A stretch of 49,407 bases of DNA from Bacteroidales bacterium (GCA_023664535.1 JAMPFJ010000022.1:1-49407); one strand, 5' to 3'; shown: positions 17,340 to 26,210, numbered from the stretch's first letter. Notes: generated by a model not told the origin, from the letters alone. Translations and numbers: made by a program.

Positions 17340-18095
17340 ATGTCAACCAGTTATCAGGGATTTGCCTATGTCTACGACAAATTTATGGATAATATTCCCT
17401 ACAAAGAATGGAGCCGTTATCTGACAGAACTGTTCCTTAACTATTCCGTCTCCTCAGGTACCCTGGTGGATTTGGGATGTGGAACCGGCACAATGAGCCT
17501 TCTCATGGAAAATGCCGGATATCAAATCCTCGGCATTGACCAGTCCATTGATATGCTGACCCTTGCCAGTGACAAAACAGCGGACAATCCCAACATCACC
17601 CTCCTGCATCAGGATATGTGCGCCCTGGATTTAATTTCCCGCTATGACGGTTTTTACTGTATCTGCGACAGCCTCAATTACCTTCTCCAGCCGGAACAGG
17701 TGCTTTCCACCTTTCAGGGTGTCCAAAAATATTTAAAACCTTCCGGTATTTTCATTTTCGATATGAAAACGCCTTATTTTTACGAAACGATATTAGGCGA
17801 CCAGATATTTTGCGACCACCAGGCGGATTGCAGTTACACATGGGAAAACAGCTATTTTGAACAGGAAAGGATTAACCAATACGATTTGACCATTTTTGCC
17901 CGCAAAGCGGACAGTTCCCTTTTTGAACGGTTTACTGAAACCCACCACCAGAAAGCGTATACTTTAGCGGAAATTATTGACTTACTGGCTCAGGCGGGTC
18001 TTGACTACATAACGGCGTATGACGCTTTTTCCCAAAATCCGCCTGTTCCGGAAAGTGAACGAATTTATATTATTGCAGGAAATGGAGAGAAATAA
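17340..18095 (+). CDS. Class I SAM-dependent methyltransferase
   Basis: About 251 residues. The SAM-binding motif VDLGCGTGTMSLLM lies at about residues 43-56, with the second-strand acid at ILGID and the post-motif block ALDLISRYDGFYCICDSLNYL. The N-terminal YVYDKFMDNIPYKEW signature is typical of a family of uncharacterised Firmicute methyltransferases of the UbiE/Coq5-like fold. The substrate is unknown. The ATG at 17340 was chosen for AAAGGAG 9 bp ahead; the longer frame starts inside the preceding terminator. hslO begins one base after its stop, so the two are cotranscribed. Confidence 0.87.
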   Translation: MSTSYQGFAYVYDKFMDNIPYKEWSRYLTELFLNYSVSSGTLVDLGCGTGTMSLLMENAGYQILGIDQSIDMLTLASDKTADNPNITLLHQDMCALDLISRYDGFYCICDSLNYLLQPEQVLSTFQGVQKYLKPSGIFIFDMKTPYFYETILGDQIFCDHQADCSYTWENSYFEQERINQYDLTIFARKADSSLFERFTETHHQKAYTLAEIIDLLAQAGLDYITAYDAFSQNPPVPESERIYIIAGNGEK

Positions 18096-18096
18096 G

Positions 18097-18972
18097 ATGA
18101 ACGATACCATAATCAAAGGAACGGCAGCCAATAACCAAATCCGTTTTTTCTGTGCTTATACCAGAGAACTGGTGGAAACTTCACGCACCATTCACAATAC
18201 AAGCCCGGTAGCAACGGCAGCCCTTGGCAGATTATTAACCGCCGGTGCCATCATGGGCAGCATGGGTAAAAATACCTCCGACCGGTTAACCCTGCAGATA
18301 CAGTGCTCCGGCCCCATCGGCGGGCTTACCGTCACCGCTAATGCACAGGCACAGGTAAAGGGCTTCGTCAATCAGCCCTCCGTCATGCTTCCGCCCAGCA
18401 GTAAGGGCAAGCTGGATGTCGGAAAAGCGCTGGGTTCGGGGATATTAAGCGTTATCCGGGATATCGGCTTAAAGGAGCCCTATATCGGTCAGTCCAATCT
18501 GGTATCCGGTGAAATTGCAGAAGATTTGACTTATTATTTTGCCACCAGCGAGCAAATCCCTACATCGGTAGCCTTAGGGGTACTGATGGAAAAAAATAAT
18601 ACGGTAAAGCATGCCGGAGGATTTATTTTACAGCTTATGCCCTTTGCCGAAGAAAGCCTTATTTCTGATTTGGAAACCCGTTTAACCGCTTTTTCTTCCG
18701 TTACTGCGCTGTTAGACCAAGGATTAACACCGCGGGACATGATGAATAAGCTTTTTGAGGGGTATGATGTAACCTTTAACAATGAAATCGCCCCCTGCTA
18801 CCGCTGCGACTGCTCAAAAGAGCGCATATACAATGCGGTAATGAGCATCGGGAGACGGGATATCGAAGAAATGATTGCAGACAATAAACCTATTGAAGTG
18901 AACTGCCACTTCTGCAATCAGCATTATCTGTTTGGCGTAGATGACCTGAAAAAAATGCTGCAGGACAAATAG
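18097..18972 (+). CDS. hslO: Redox-regulated chaperone Hsp33
   Basis: The protein has 291 residues, full length for Hsp33, a holdase activated by oxidation. The four zinc-binding cysteines are present as CxC (C237, C239 in YRCDCSKER) and CxxC (C270, C273 in NCHFCNQHY). Upstream blocks TAALGRLLTAGAIMGSM and GGFILQLMP are family signatures. When reduced it binds zinc and is inactive; disulfide formation with unfolding activates it. The start at 18097 was chosen because it follows the methyltransferase stop by one base, with GGAGAG ahead. A terminator overlaps the 3' end of the gene. Confidence 0.96.
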   Translation: MNDTIIKGTAANNQIRFFCAYTRELVETSRTIHNTSPVATAALGRLLTAGAIMGSMGKNTSDRLTLQIQCSGPIGGLTVTANAQAQVKGFVNQPSVMLPPSSKGKLDVGKALGSGILSVIRDIGLKEPYIGQSNLVSGEIAEDLTYYFATSEQIPTSVALGVLMEKNNTVKHAGGFILQLMPFAEESLISDLETRLTAFSSVTALLDQGLTPRDMMNKLFEGYDVTFNNEIAPCYRCDCSKERIYNAVMSIGRRDIEEMIADNKPIEVNCHFCNQHYLFGVDDLKKMLQDK

Positions 18973-18988
18973 CACTGCAGCATTTTTT
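18952..18988 (+). terminator. Intrinsic terminator overlapping the hslO stop
   Basis: AAAATGCTGCAG (18952-18963) pairs with CTGCAGCATTTT (18975-18986), followed by T residues to 18988. The left arm is inside the last codons of hslO. The matching A-run means it could also act on the minus strand for the convergent gene ending at 19013. Confidence 0.85.
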
Positions 18989-19012
18989 CTCATCTCCTTT
19001 TGGTAAACCAAT

Positions 19013-19933
19013 CTACGGTTCATCGCTTTCCTCATCGGATTTCTCCCCGTCCGGCTCCGTATTCTCGATAGGTTCTTCCGTCACTTCTTCCGTTGTTACC
19101 GCTTCCGTTGACGGCATCTGTGCAGACGCTTCCGGAAGGATATCCTCCGAAACCGTCTCTTCCGTTTCCTCACCGGCTTCCCCGTCAGGCTCTTCGGAAG
19201 TATCCTGTATTTCTTCACGGTATACCTTGATGACGTAAGTCTTTACATTTCCTGAAACTGCGGTAACGGTAATCACAATACGGTTTTCACCGATTTGCAG
19301 CATCTCCGGCATGTCCATTTCCACATCACTGTCCTCTTCCATTGGAATGGCGCTGATGCCGACGGTTTCTGTCTCCAGACCCACATGCACCTCATATTCA
19401 AACCAATCGGGTGAAAACGGAACATTCAAATCTCCCGGCGCAACCAGCAAATCAGTTAATCTCGCATCACTGTCCTCCGCCCGGTTAATCTCAATATTTA
19501 CCGTTCCCGCCGAAGGGGGAACATCAATATAATCCATATCCGCATAATCAATCAGATATACTTCGGTAAACGCAATCTCCGCCTGCCCTGTCTCTAACGC
19601 CTTAAAGGTAAGCCGGTATGTTTTTACCTTTGTCTCCGTTTCATAGGTATCCTTTATTTCCAAAACTCCGGCTGTTCCGGTCACCTTATCGTTATCCGGA
19701 ATAAATTCCAGCATTTCTTCGTTATAAGCCAGATATGCATCCACCGAATACAGATTAACATCGCTGTCCAGAGTAACCTCCACGGTAAATTCATTTTCTT
19801 TCTGCACGGCATCCGGTATCACCAGATGCATCTGCGCCTGCTTCGCATAGGTTTTGCTGCTCATGGATGCCCCTGCAACCGACAGACCGATAATCAAAAC
19901 AAACGTAAATAAAATTGCAAGTTTTTTTCTCAT
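19013..19933 (-). CDS. Secreted cohesin-like/cadherin-like domain protein
   Basis: The protein has 306 residues. A signal peptide (about 1-30) precedes a cohesin-like beta-sandwich (about 33-150) with LDSDVNLYSVDAYLAYNEE and MLEFIPDN, the pattern by which such domains are recognised. A cadherin-like beta-sandwich repeat follows (about 157-240) with LTDLLVAPGDLNVPFSPD and the end VKTYVIKVYRE. The tail (about 243-306) is acidic and Thr/Glu-rich. No dockerin or sortase motif is seen, so its attachment is unclear. It lies downstream of the SH3-glucosaminidase gene on the same strand, 71 bp away, and may be cotranscribed. A role in surface protein-protein contact is inferred from the domains. Confidence 0.75.
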   Translation of the reverse strand: MRKKLAILFTFVLIIGLSVAGASMSSKTYAKQAQMHLVIPDAVQKENEFTVEVTLDSDVNLYSVDAYLAYNEEMLEFIPDNDKVTGTAGVLEIKDTYETETKVKTYRLTFKALETGQAEIAFTEVYLIDYADMDYIDVPPSAGTVNIEINRAEDSDARLTDLLVAPGDLNVPFSPDWFEYEVHVGLETETVGISAIPMEEDSDVEMDMPEMLQIGENRIVITVTAVSGNVKTYVIKVYREEIQDTSEEPDGEAGEETEETVSEDILPEASAQMPSTEAVTTEEVTEEPIENTEPDGEKSDEESDEP

Positions 19934-20004
19934 AAATTTTCTCCTTTTTGATTTGCAGCCGTTTCAGTAAATTTTTGCCACATGCCTTACACTACCTGAA
20001 TGCT

Positions 20005-22173
20005 TTATTTTGTGTCTCTGGTTATCTTAAAGGTATAGGTCTGGGTCGCTCCGTTTTCCGCCCGTCCCACAACCTTAATTGTCGTTACCTTTCCTGCCGC
20101 TTTTAACGTATATGTGCCTGTACCGGATGCCGTCGCTCTCGTGCTTACCGGAGAAGCCTGTACCGTAACCTGCGAAACCGATTTCGGAACTACAAGCGTA
20201 TAATCATGCCGGTCATACCGGAATGTCGGCGTCAGCCCCTTTAAGGCGGTACTTCCGTTGTACAGCTTCACACTGAGCAGGTAAGGGTTCGGGTTTCCTG
20301 CCGCCGCCGGCAGCCCGCAGGCGGCAGAGGGCATATTCTTATATACCGGAATATAAAATACCATTGCATCGCCCAATATTCCCATTGCACTGTATGCCGA
20401 ACGCGTTGTCCTTCCCTCCGAATAGGGTGCCTGGACATTCGTCATATACTGATGCATGTAAAGATTTGCCGAATCCTTCGGCTTGACGTTAAATTTTTGG
20501 AAATATAACGTATTCTGTCCCTTGTTAATATAATTCGTCGCTATATATTTTGCTCCGCCTACGATGGATTTATATGGCGTGGTCCACGGACGGTCATAAG
20601 TCGTTACGCCGGAAGCCCCTCCTTTAGCCCATTGCAGTCCCTTTGCCACTGCGTCGCCTCCATCGAAAGCGCCGATATTATAGAAATTGTAAATGCCCTC
20701 ATAGCCCGGATAGGTTCCGCTGGTGGAATTTGAGCCGTTTACTCCCACCTCCTGCTTAACCCTTGTTGCAAGGAAATAGGGATTTGCCTGGGCACCCTTT
20801 CCGGCATCCATAAATGCCTTTTTATAGGTTCCGCTGACCTTCTGCCCCGTTGCCGAATCCGTCACATTATATTTTCCTTTCATAAAGGTATTGCTTAAAA
20901 TGCTTTGCACAACACTTTCACTTTGCGAAGCATCGTATGCCAGCGCTTCAAACTGGAAAATATCATTCTCATTTAAAAAGTTACGCGGGTCCATATAATG
21001 GGATATTACCTCTTTACTTGCACTGTACCAGTTTGCACCATCCTTTACAATATAAGTATCATTTGCCCAGTTATAAGCACCGGACTCCGTAGAAAGATAA
21101 GAAAACGGCGCCAGTGAATTTGTTCCTTTCGGATAATTACTCTGAATCACATTTCGACCGACTACTCCCTCATTCTCAATGACCGCTCCCCAGTCAAGAT
21201 TGGTATCCACTGCCACAAATTTCCAGTTGGGATATTTGCTGTGCAGTGCTCTTAAGCTTGCCTTATAGCTTTCCGGAAAATTCTTTAGCAGCGTCTCAAA
21301 GGCTTTATCCGTAACATTTCCCGGATTATTGTCTTCCGGTTCGCTTCCTCCGCCGGTTCCCGGTGTCACATCAAGGGTTATATATTCTTTTGCTGCATAT
21401 CCGGTTACCGTTTTTCCGTCATAGGTCACCTGAACACGGTACCAGTCTCCCTCTGTCCCCAGAATCACTACCTTTGTATTCCTTGGAACTCGTAACAGCA
21501 CTGCGCTGGTGGTACTGGCATATTCCCGGATATTCAAAAAGGTGGTCACATTACTGTTCACATATCCTGTCTGTGTGGTATTTTCCCCAGAGCCCTCAGA
21601 CACTGATTTTCTTTTTACCGTAACATATGAACCTTGCACGAAACCGGTTTTGGTCTGATTATTGTAAGTAACCTTTACCTTATACCAATATTTTCCCCCT
21701 GCCTTCTTAATCGCTTTTACAGTCATCCTGGTATCCTTGGGAATCTGCATAATAACCGCTGCCGATGTCTTTGCCTGCTTTCTGACATTTAAATAAGCGC
21801 CCACTTTTTTGTTTACTATACCCAAAGGATTCTTCTTCTTTATTACATAGGCGGCACTGATATAGCCTACGCGCTTTTTTCCGCCAATCAATGCCCTGCA
21901 CTTATACCATTTTATTCCGTTATTTCTTACACAGCCTAAAATGGTAACCGCCTGATTTTTATCCAGCAGCCCATAGGTGGTATAAATGGTCCCCGCCTTT
22001 TTCCTGAAATTTACCTGCGTACTGGTATTTGCCGGATAAGCCATTCCGGTTTTACAGGTAGCAGCCGCTTCTGCCCGTATCCCTGCCGCCGGCAGCATAA
22101 AAATAACCGCAAACCACAGGATAATGCATACTACTTTCCATTTTCTTTTTCTCATTTCGGTATTTTTAATCAT
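20005..22173 (-). CDS. Secreted SH3-domain beta-N-acetylglucosaminidase (autolysin)
   Basis: The protein has 722 residues. A long signal segment (about 10-38) is followed by three bacterial SH3-like repeats at about 45-110, 118-187 and 205-268, each with an NVRK/NIREYA-type start and WYKVKV/WYRVQV core. Residues about 290-630 match the glucosaminidase (LytD/GH73-like) region, with KYPNWKFVAV, HYMDPRNFL, ANPYFLATRVKQEVG and YNFYNIGAFD. The C-terminus (about 635-720) is a cadherin-like beta-sandwich. It should cleave peptidoglycan glycan strands at the cell surface. The cadherin-like domain is shared with the downstream gene. The ATG at 22173 has AGGGGAATACAG ahead. Confidence 0.87.
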   Translation of the reverse strand: MIKNTEMRKRKWKVVCIILWFAVIFMLPAAGIRAEAAATCKTGMAYPANTSTQVNFRKKAGTIYTTYGLLDKNQAVTILGCVRNNGIKWYKCRALIGGKKRVGYISAAYVIKKKNPLGIVNKKVGAYLNVRKQAKTSAAVIMQIPKDTRMTVKAIKKAGGKYWYKVKVTYNNQTKTGFVQGSYVTVKRKSVSEGSGENTTQTGYVNSNVTTFLNIREYASTTSAVLLRVPRNTKVVILGTEGDWYRVQVTYDGKTVTGYAAKEYITLDVTPGTGGGSEPEDNNPGNVTDKAFETLLKNFPESYKASLRALHSKYPNWKFVAVDTNLDWGAVIENEGVVGRNVIQSNYPKGTNSLAPFSYLSTESGAYNWANDTYIVKDGANWYSASKEVISHYMDPRNFLNENDIFQFEALAYDASQSESVVQSILSNTFMKGKYNVTDSATGQKVSGTYKKAFMDAGKGAQANPYFLATRVKQEVGVNGSNSTSGTYPGYEGIYNFYNIGAFDGGDAVAKGLQWAKGGASGVTTYDRPWTTPYKSIVGGAKYIATNYINKGQNTLYFQKFNVKPKDSANLYMHQYMTNVQAPYSEGRTTRSAYSAMGILGDAMVFYIPVYKNMPSAACGLPAAAGNPNPYLLSVKLYNGSTALKGLTPTFRYDRHDYTLVVPKSVSQVTVQASPVSTRATASGTGTYTLKAAGKVTTIKVVGRAENGATQTYTFKITRDTK

Positions 22174-22226
22174 CTGTATTCCCCTAACTTATCATTCCAC
22201 ATAATAAATTTACATAACATAGTTAC

Positions 22227-22255
22227 ATAATACTATACAATTCTACAGATTTCAA
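22227..22255 (-). promoter_or_regulatory. Promoter of the autolysin gene
   Basis: On the minus strand, TTGAAA (22255-22250), 17 bp and TATTAT (22232-22227), about 55 bp before the ATG. Confidence 0.6.
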
Positions 22256-22364
22256 CAGAAATCCTTAAATCTTCAATGTTTTTTAATATTTTTGTAGCAT
22301 ACCTTATCCATTCTGCGCTCCAAGCCGCTCCGCAAAATCATTCAGGCAAAGCCATCTTCCTGTA

Positions 22365-23618
22365 TTAATCCCGGCAAAGCCTTTCCGCATCCTGTTTCCT
22401 CACATAAGCTTTAATGTATATCCCGTCCTCCTTATATTCCTCAGACAAAAGCTCCCCATAGCTTCGTACCTCCGCTAACAGCGCCGTATCCTGATAAGCT
22501 ACCAGCCTTTCCACATACACCTTGTTTTCCCGGATTTTTTGCTCAATCAGATGCAGTAATTCCGCAATTCCCTGTCCCGACTTTGCCGAAGCAAAAACGG
22601 CGGCATCCGCCCTTAAATCCTTAAGCACCGGCAGCTCCTGCAGCCGGTCAATCTTATTAAATACAGTGAGCACCGGCTTATCCGCTATTCCCAGCTGCTG
22701 CAAAGTTTCATATACCGCAAACATCTGTCTGTCCATATCCGGATTTGAAGCATCCACTACATGCAAAATGATATCACTGTATTTCGCTTCCTCTAATGTG
22801 GAACGGAATGCCTGTATCAAATGATGAGGCAGCTTTGAGATAAATCCCACCGTATCAGTTAACATAATCTGACTTCCTCCGGGAAGCTTCATCGACCGGG
22901 TTACCGGGTCCAGTGTAGCAAATAATTTATCCTCTGCCAGCACCTCCGATTGGGTCAGAAAATTCAGTAATGTTGATTTTCCTGCATTGGTATAACCAAC
23001 AATACAGACTACCGTATTGCTGCTGCCGCTCCGCCGTTTCCGCTGGGTTTCCCTGTGTTTTTTCACCTCGTTCAGTTCTCTCTTCAGCCGGGAAATCTGT
23101 TCTCTAATCAGTCTCCTGTCCATTTCCAGTTTTTTCTCCCCCGGACCTCTTGTCCCTATTCCACCGCCCAGCCTTGACAGTGACTGGCGCAGTCCCACCA
23201 GCATCGTCGCATTATATTTCAACTGTGCCAGCTCCACCTGAATCTTTCCTTCCCTTGTATTCGCTCTTGCCGCAAAAATGTCCAGAATAATCATGGTTCT
23301 GTCCATAATTTTCACTTCCAGAAGCTGTGACAGATTCTTCATCTGAACCGGCGTCAGCTCCGTATCGCAAACAATGCCTGTAGCATCTGACGCTACAAGC
23401 ATTGTCTTTAACTCTTCCAATTTTCCCTTTCCCAGATAGGTTACCGGATTCGCATATTCCAAATTCTGGCAAAGCGTTCCCACACAGACTGCCCCTGCGG
23501 TTTTCACCAGCTCCTTAAGCTCAAGAAAAGATTCCTCTTCCTCCCTGCTTCCTCTTTCCGTCACCGCCGTCAAAATAACCCGTTCCTCCTGCCTGCCCTG
23601 TTCAAAAAACTGTGCCAT
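22365..23618 (-). CDS. hflX: GTPase HflX (ribosome-associated)
   Basis: The protein has 417 residues. It has the N-terminal HflX domain with the glycine-rich signature GGGIGTRGPGE (about 151-161), a coiled-coil linker (about 165-195), and a G domain with G1 GYTNAGKS (208-215), G3 DTVGFI and G4 FNKID. HflX binds the large ribosomal subunit and splits or rescues stalled ribosomes under stress. The start has GGGAGGAATAA immediately ahead. It lies 33 bp after the TPR protein gene and is probably cotranscribed with it from 24587-24615. The region 22174-22364 downstream holds only the autolysin promoter. Confidence 0.95.
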   Translation of the reverse strand: MAQFFEQGRQEERVILTAVTERGSREEEESFLELKELVKTAGAVCVGTLCQNLEYANPVTYLGKGKLEELKTMLVASDATGIVCDTELTPVQMKNLSQLLEVKIMDRTMIILDIFAARANTREGKIQVELAQLKYNATMLVGLRQSLSRLGGGIGTRGPGEKKLEMDRRLIREQISRLKRELNEVKKHRETQRKRRSGSSNTVVCIVGYTNAGKSTLLNFLTQSEVLAEDKLFATLDPVTRSMKLPGGSQIMLTDTVGFISKLPHHLIQAFRSTLEEAKYSDIILHVVDASNPDMDRQMFAVYETLQQLGIADKPVLTVFNKIDRLQELPVLKDLRADAAVFASAKSGQGIAELLHLIEQKIRENKVYVERLVAYQDTALLAEVRSYGELLSEEYKEDGIYIKAYVRKQDAERLCRD

Positions 23619-23651
23619 TTATTCCTCCCGTCCCAAGAAAATAACCAACGT

Positions 23652-24536
23652 TTACTGCTCTTTTATTGTCTGCCTGGTATATAGCAAATCATACTCGTTC
23701 TTTCCGTCAGCATCATTGGGGTATGCTTCCAAAAACGCCTTCGCTTTCTCATACGCAGTATTAAAATCTTTTACCTTCTCGTAATAAACAATTTCATCAA
23801 ATAAAAGTTCACGGATATTTGACTGGTCATCCAACTGCTTACCCGCTTCAATATAGCTCATCGCTTCATCAAATTTCCCCTCATCCAGGGCAATCGCTGC
23901 ATACTGTGCATACATAAAGCTGTTCATTTCATTATGATTTAAAAACACGTCATAGTATAACTGCATATTCTCAAGGTCGCCGGTTTGTCCGTAGCAGCTT
24001 CCCACATATAACACCAAATCACTGTAGCCGTCCTCATATGCCTTAAGCAGAATCGGCAGCGCACTCCGATATTCCTGCCAGTCATATAGCTGTAATCCGT
24101 AAGCGATATCCATAAGCTTGTTCAGTCCCTCAACATTTTCCTCCGACCACAGCACAATCTGGTTATATTCATTACAGGCATACCCATATTCGCCCATATT
24201 CACATAACAGTCTGCCAGATAAAACCGGATATCCCTGTCAAATTCCTCTGACAGGAAAAGCCTCGGCTTCAACGCTTCCTCAAACAAAGATACCGCTCCC
24301 ATATAGTCACCTGTCTCATACAGCGAAATCCCCTTACTCCGCATACTGTACTTTACCCCAAAAGAAACCCCATATACCAAAACAATCAGAAATAAAAAAA
24401 TTCCCAAAAGCCGGAATACATTCTGTATAGTAAACTTCTTTTTTTTCTTCTTCCTCTTTGGTGTCTGGTATTCCGATAATTCGTAAATACCGTATCTGTC
24501 CCGCTTATTTTTATAACCGTTATTCCGTCTGCCCAT
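23652..24536 (-). CDS. Membrane-anchored TPR protein
   Basis: About 294 residues. The N-terminus is strongly basic (including RKKKKKKF near residue 30), followed by a membrane segment (about 42-65, LLGIFLFLIVLVYGVSFGV). Outside lie TPR-like helical pairs, for example GISLYETGDYMGAVSLFEEAL, FYLADCYVNMGEYGYACNEY, YVGSCYGQTGDLENMQLYY and AAIALDEGKFDEAMSYIEAG. It is probably a scaffold; the partner is unknown. The ATG at 24536 was chosen over a GTG at 24566 because the GTG has no ribosome site. It is the first gene of a unit with hflX. Confidence 0.8.
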   Translation of the reverse strand: MGRRNNGYKNKRDRYGIYELSEYQTPKRKKKKKKFTIQNVFRLLGIFLFLIVLVYGVSFGVKYSMRSKGISLYETGDYMGAVSLFEEALKPRLFLSEEFDRDIRFYLADCYVNMGEYGYACNEYNQIVLWSEENVEGLNKLMDIAYGLQLYDWQEYRSALPILLKAYEDGYSDLVLYVGSCYGQTGDLENMQLYYDVFLNHNEMNSFMYAQYAAIALDEGKFDEAMSYIEAGKQLDDQSNIRELLFDEIVYYEKVKDFNTAYEKAKAFLEAYPNDADGKNEYDLLYTRQTIKEQ

Positions 24537-24586
24537 TATCCATCTTGCCTTTCTCAAATCTGCCACTTAATCACATAGATATTTTT

Positions 24587-24615
24587 ATTATAGCATATCA
24601 CAAGGATTATTCCAA
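24587..24615 (-). promoter_or_regulatory. Promoter of the TPR protein-hflX unit
   Basis: On the minus strand, TTGGAA (24615-24610), 17 bp and a perfect TATAAT (24592-24587), 50 bp before the chosen start. The remainder of 24616-24750 is AT-rich with no gene recognised. Confidence 0.75.
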
Positions 24616-24750
24616 GAAACCCAGAGAATTGATTTCCAAAATGTTTCATTACCTTCATTATCGCCGCCTCTTTTTCCATCAGACATTTAGAACTCTTTTC
24701 ATCCAACAACTTTTGTTTGTTGCAAGTTTGAGAAAACTTGTCGACCAACA

Positions 24751-25164
24751 CTATCTTCTTTCTTCAATAATATCCATCATTTCATGCGGAGTTACGATAT
24801 ATGTCCTCATTGGAAAATGCTTCATATTTCCGGTTACAAGATATGCATCCTCTTCCTTGCGTTTTTCCATAAGCACAGCATAAAATACCACATCCTTAGT
24901 ATCCGGTATCTCATCATTAATCATTCCATAATCAGAATAGACTGCACGCTTTTTAAGTTCCTCCAAAAAAACTTTTACCGCTTTTTTATCAAACCTAAAC
25001 TTTGGTCTGTTAAGGACATCTTCATATTCTGCAATTATTTCATCATTAAGCACCGGAATTATATCTCCATACAGTGCTTCCGCAGCAACTTGACCGGGTA
25101 CCGAGCCGGTTTTTAGCATAGCAGATACAATAACATTTGTGTCTAATACTGCGTAATATTTCAT
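24751..25164 (-). CDS. PIN-domain toxin (putative RNase)
   Basis: About 137 residues. PIN toxins are Mg-dependent endoribonucleases with four acidic active-site residues. Visible here are the first Asp in YYAVLDTNVIVSAM, a Glu region in IAEYEDVLNRP, and Asp residues in IPDTKDVVFYAV and EDAYLVTGNMKHF. The C-terminus IVTPHEMM is the usual ending of one PIN toxin group. The ATG at 25164 shares one base with the antitoxin stop (TGATG), so the two are translationally coupled. A broken homologue lies at 226-473. It is paired with a DinJ-like antitoxin rather than the VapB type usual for PIN toxins. Confidence 0.87.
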   Translation of the reverse strand: MKYYAVLDTNVIVSAMLKTGSVPGQVAAEALYGDIIPVLNDEIIAEYEDVLNRPKFRFDKKAVKVFLEELKKRAVYSDYGMINDEIPDTKDVVFYAVLMEKRKEEDAYLVTGNMKHFPMRTYIVTPHEMMDIIEERR

Positions 25165-25469
25165 CAACCGATTATCTTTCGTTCATTTCTGGAGGCTTCA
25201 ATCTCGGCATTGATTTCATCCAGTGACATATCAGAAAGCCCGTTTTTTAATGAGGCATCGCCAATCTCAACCATAGCCCTGTATCCCCGTTCGGCATTAT
25301 AAGGAGATTTGGGCAATGTCATTCTGAAGGGAATACCATTTTCCATTACCGCACGCTTCAAAAACATTCTGACAGCAGTTGACGTATCAATCCCCAAACG
25401 CTCAAAAACTTGAGCTGCCTCATCTTTTAACGAGTCTTCTACCCGTACTTGTAATAATGATGTAGCCAT
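25164..25469 (-). CDS. RelB/DinJ-type antitoxin
   Basis: The protein has 101 residues. The N-terminus (LLQVRVEDSLKDEAAQVFERLGI) followed by STAVRMFLKRAVMENGIPF is the ribbon-helix-helix and helix pattern of RelB/DinJ antitoxins. The C-terminal third is charged and would bind the toxin encoded directly downstream. The start at 25469 was chosen for AAAGGAGAG ahead of MATSLL; the longer frame runs into the promoter. An inverted repeat overlapping the -10 box (25494-25513) is a likely site for autorepression by the antitoxin or the complex. Confidence 0.87.
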   Translation of the reverse strand: MATSLLQVRVEDSLKDEAAQVFERLGIDTSTAVRMFLKRAVMENGIPFRMTLPKSPYNAERGYRAMVEIGDASLKNGLSDMSLDEINAEIEASRNERKIIG

Positions 25470-25493
25470 AAAATCTCTCCTTTCATCCCGTAA

Positions 25494-25513
25494 GACAATT
25501 ATATTACATTGTC
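25494..25513. promoter_or_regulatory. Inverted repeat over the TA promoter (probable operator)
   Basis: GACAAT, 8 bp, ATTGTC. It overlaps the -10 box of the DinJ-like/PIN operon, where an antitoxin-toxin complex would be expected to bind. Confidence 0.6.
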
Positions 25514-25526
25514 GTTCAGAAATCAA
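25498..25526 (-). promoter_or_regulatory. Promoter of the DinJ-like/PIN operon
   Basis: On the minus strand, TTGATT (25526-25521), 17 bp and TATAAT (25503-25498). Confidence 0.8.
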
Positions 25527-25551
25527 TAGATAATACATTTAATTAAAAAAC

Positions 25552-25590
25552 GGCTGATTCCTTCCTTTCAGAAAAAACCAACCGCTTTGT
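25552..25590 (-). terminator. Probable terminator after the CarD-like gene
   Basis: On the minus strand CGGTTG and CAGCCG pair (one wobble) around an A/G-rich loop, followed by six T residues. The stem is short, so confidence is moderate. Confidence 0.45.
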
Positions 25591-25611
25591 GCATTACAAA
25601 ATCTTATCTAA

Positions 25612-26133
25612 TCAAGATGCAGAAGCCATATCCTTAAGCGTCAGTCGATGCGCAATATATTCCTCCACCTCGTCTTTTTCGATTTTCAAACTGATTGCAA
25701 ACTCACCATACAAACCATCTTGTGCAGTCTTTAAATATCTTTCATCGCAAGCAGACATTTTTTTGCCCTGTGCCAGCCGTTCCTCTTTTCTCTTCTGAAT
25801 CGTATTGATGATTCGAACCAGTTCCCGGCAGTTACACAATTTCAAGGATTCTTTGTAAGCAAGCTCTCTATGCTTATCATCCTTTACTTCGATTAATTCC
25901 ACATCACGCATTTCGTCAATCAGACTGCAGGCATCCGTCTTGCTTATTACAGGTCTTATTACGACCTTCTGATTATCCACAGGAGTGTATACCCTGCTTC
26001 CTTTTGTGTAAAGTGGTAAAAGCGTATAATAATCTTTGTCATTATCAATTCCGCTCAAATTCATCGGACCAATTTCTTCAACTTTGCATACACCATTCAT
26101 ACCATAAACGACATATTCTCCAACCTTAAACAT
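25612..26133 (-). CDS. CarD family transcriptional regulator
   Basis: The protein has 173 residues. The N-terminal CarD/TRCF RNA-polymerase-interacting (Tudor-like) domain, about 1-65, has MFKVGEYVVYGMNGVCKVEEI and YYTLLPLYTKGSRVYTPVDN. The rest is helical (about 75-170), with RIINTIQKRKEERLAQGKK and a Glu/Lys-rich region. CarD proteins bind the RNA polymerase beta subunit and stabilise open promoter complexes, so the effect is global rather than local. It has a GAGGAG site at the usual distance and its own promoter and terminator. A TA operon lies downstream and an expansin gene is divergent; neither suggests a specific target. Confidence 0.88.
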   Translation of the reverse strand: MFKVGEYVVYGMNGVCKVEEIGPMNLSGIDNDKDYYTLLPLYTKGSRVYTPVDNQKVVIRPVISKTDACSLIDEMRDVELIEVKDDKHRELAYKESLKLCNCRELVRIINTIQKRKEERLAQGKKMSACDERYLKTAQDGLYGEFAISLKIEKDEVEEYIAHRLTLKDMASAS

Positions 26134-26181
26134 CTTACTCCTCTCTTTCTAAAATTAGGTTAACGCTTTTCGACTGCTTTT

Positions 26182-26210
26182 ATCATAACAAATTTCTTTC
26201 GATTTTGTAA
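26182..26210 (-). promoter_or_regulatory. Promoter of the carD-like gene
   Basis: On the minus strand, TTACAA (26210-26205), 17 bp and TATGAT (26187-26182). Confidence 0.65.
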
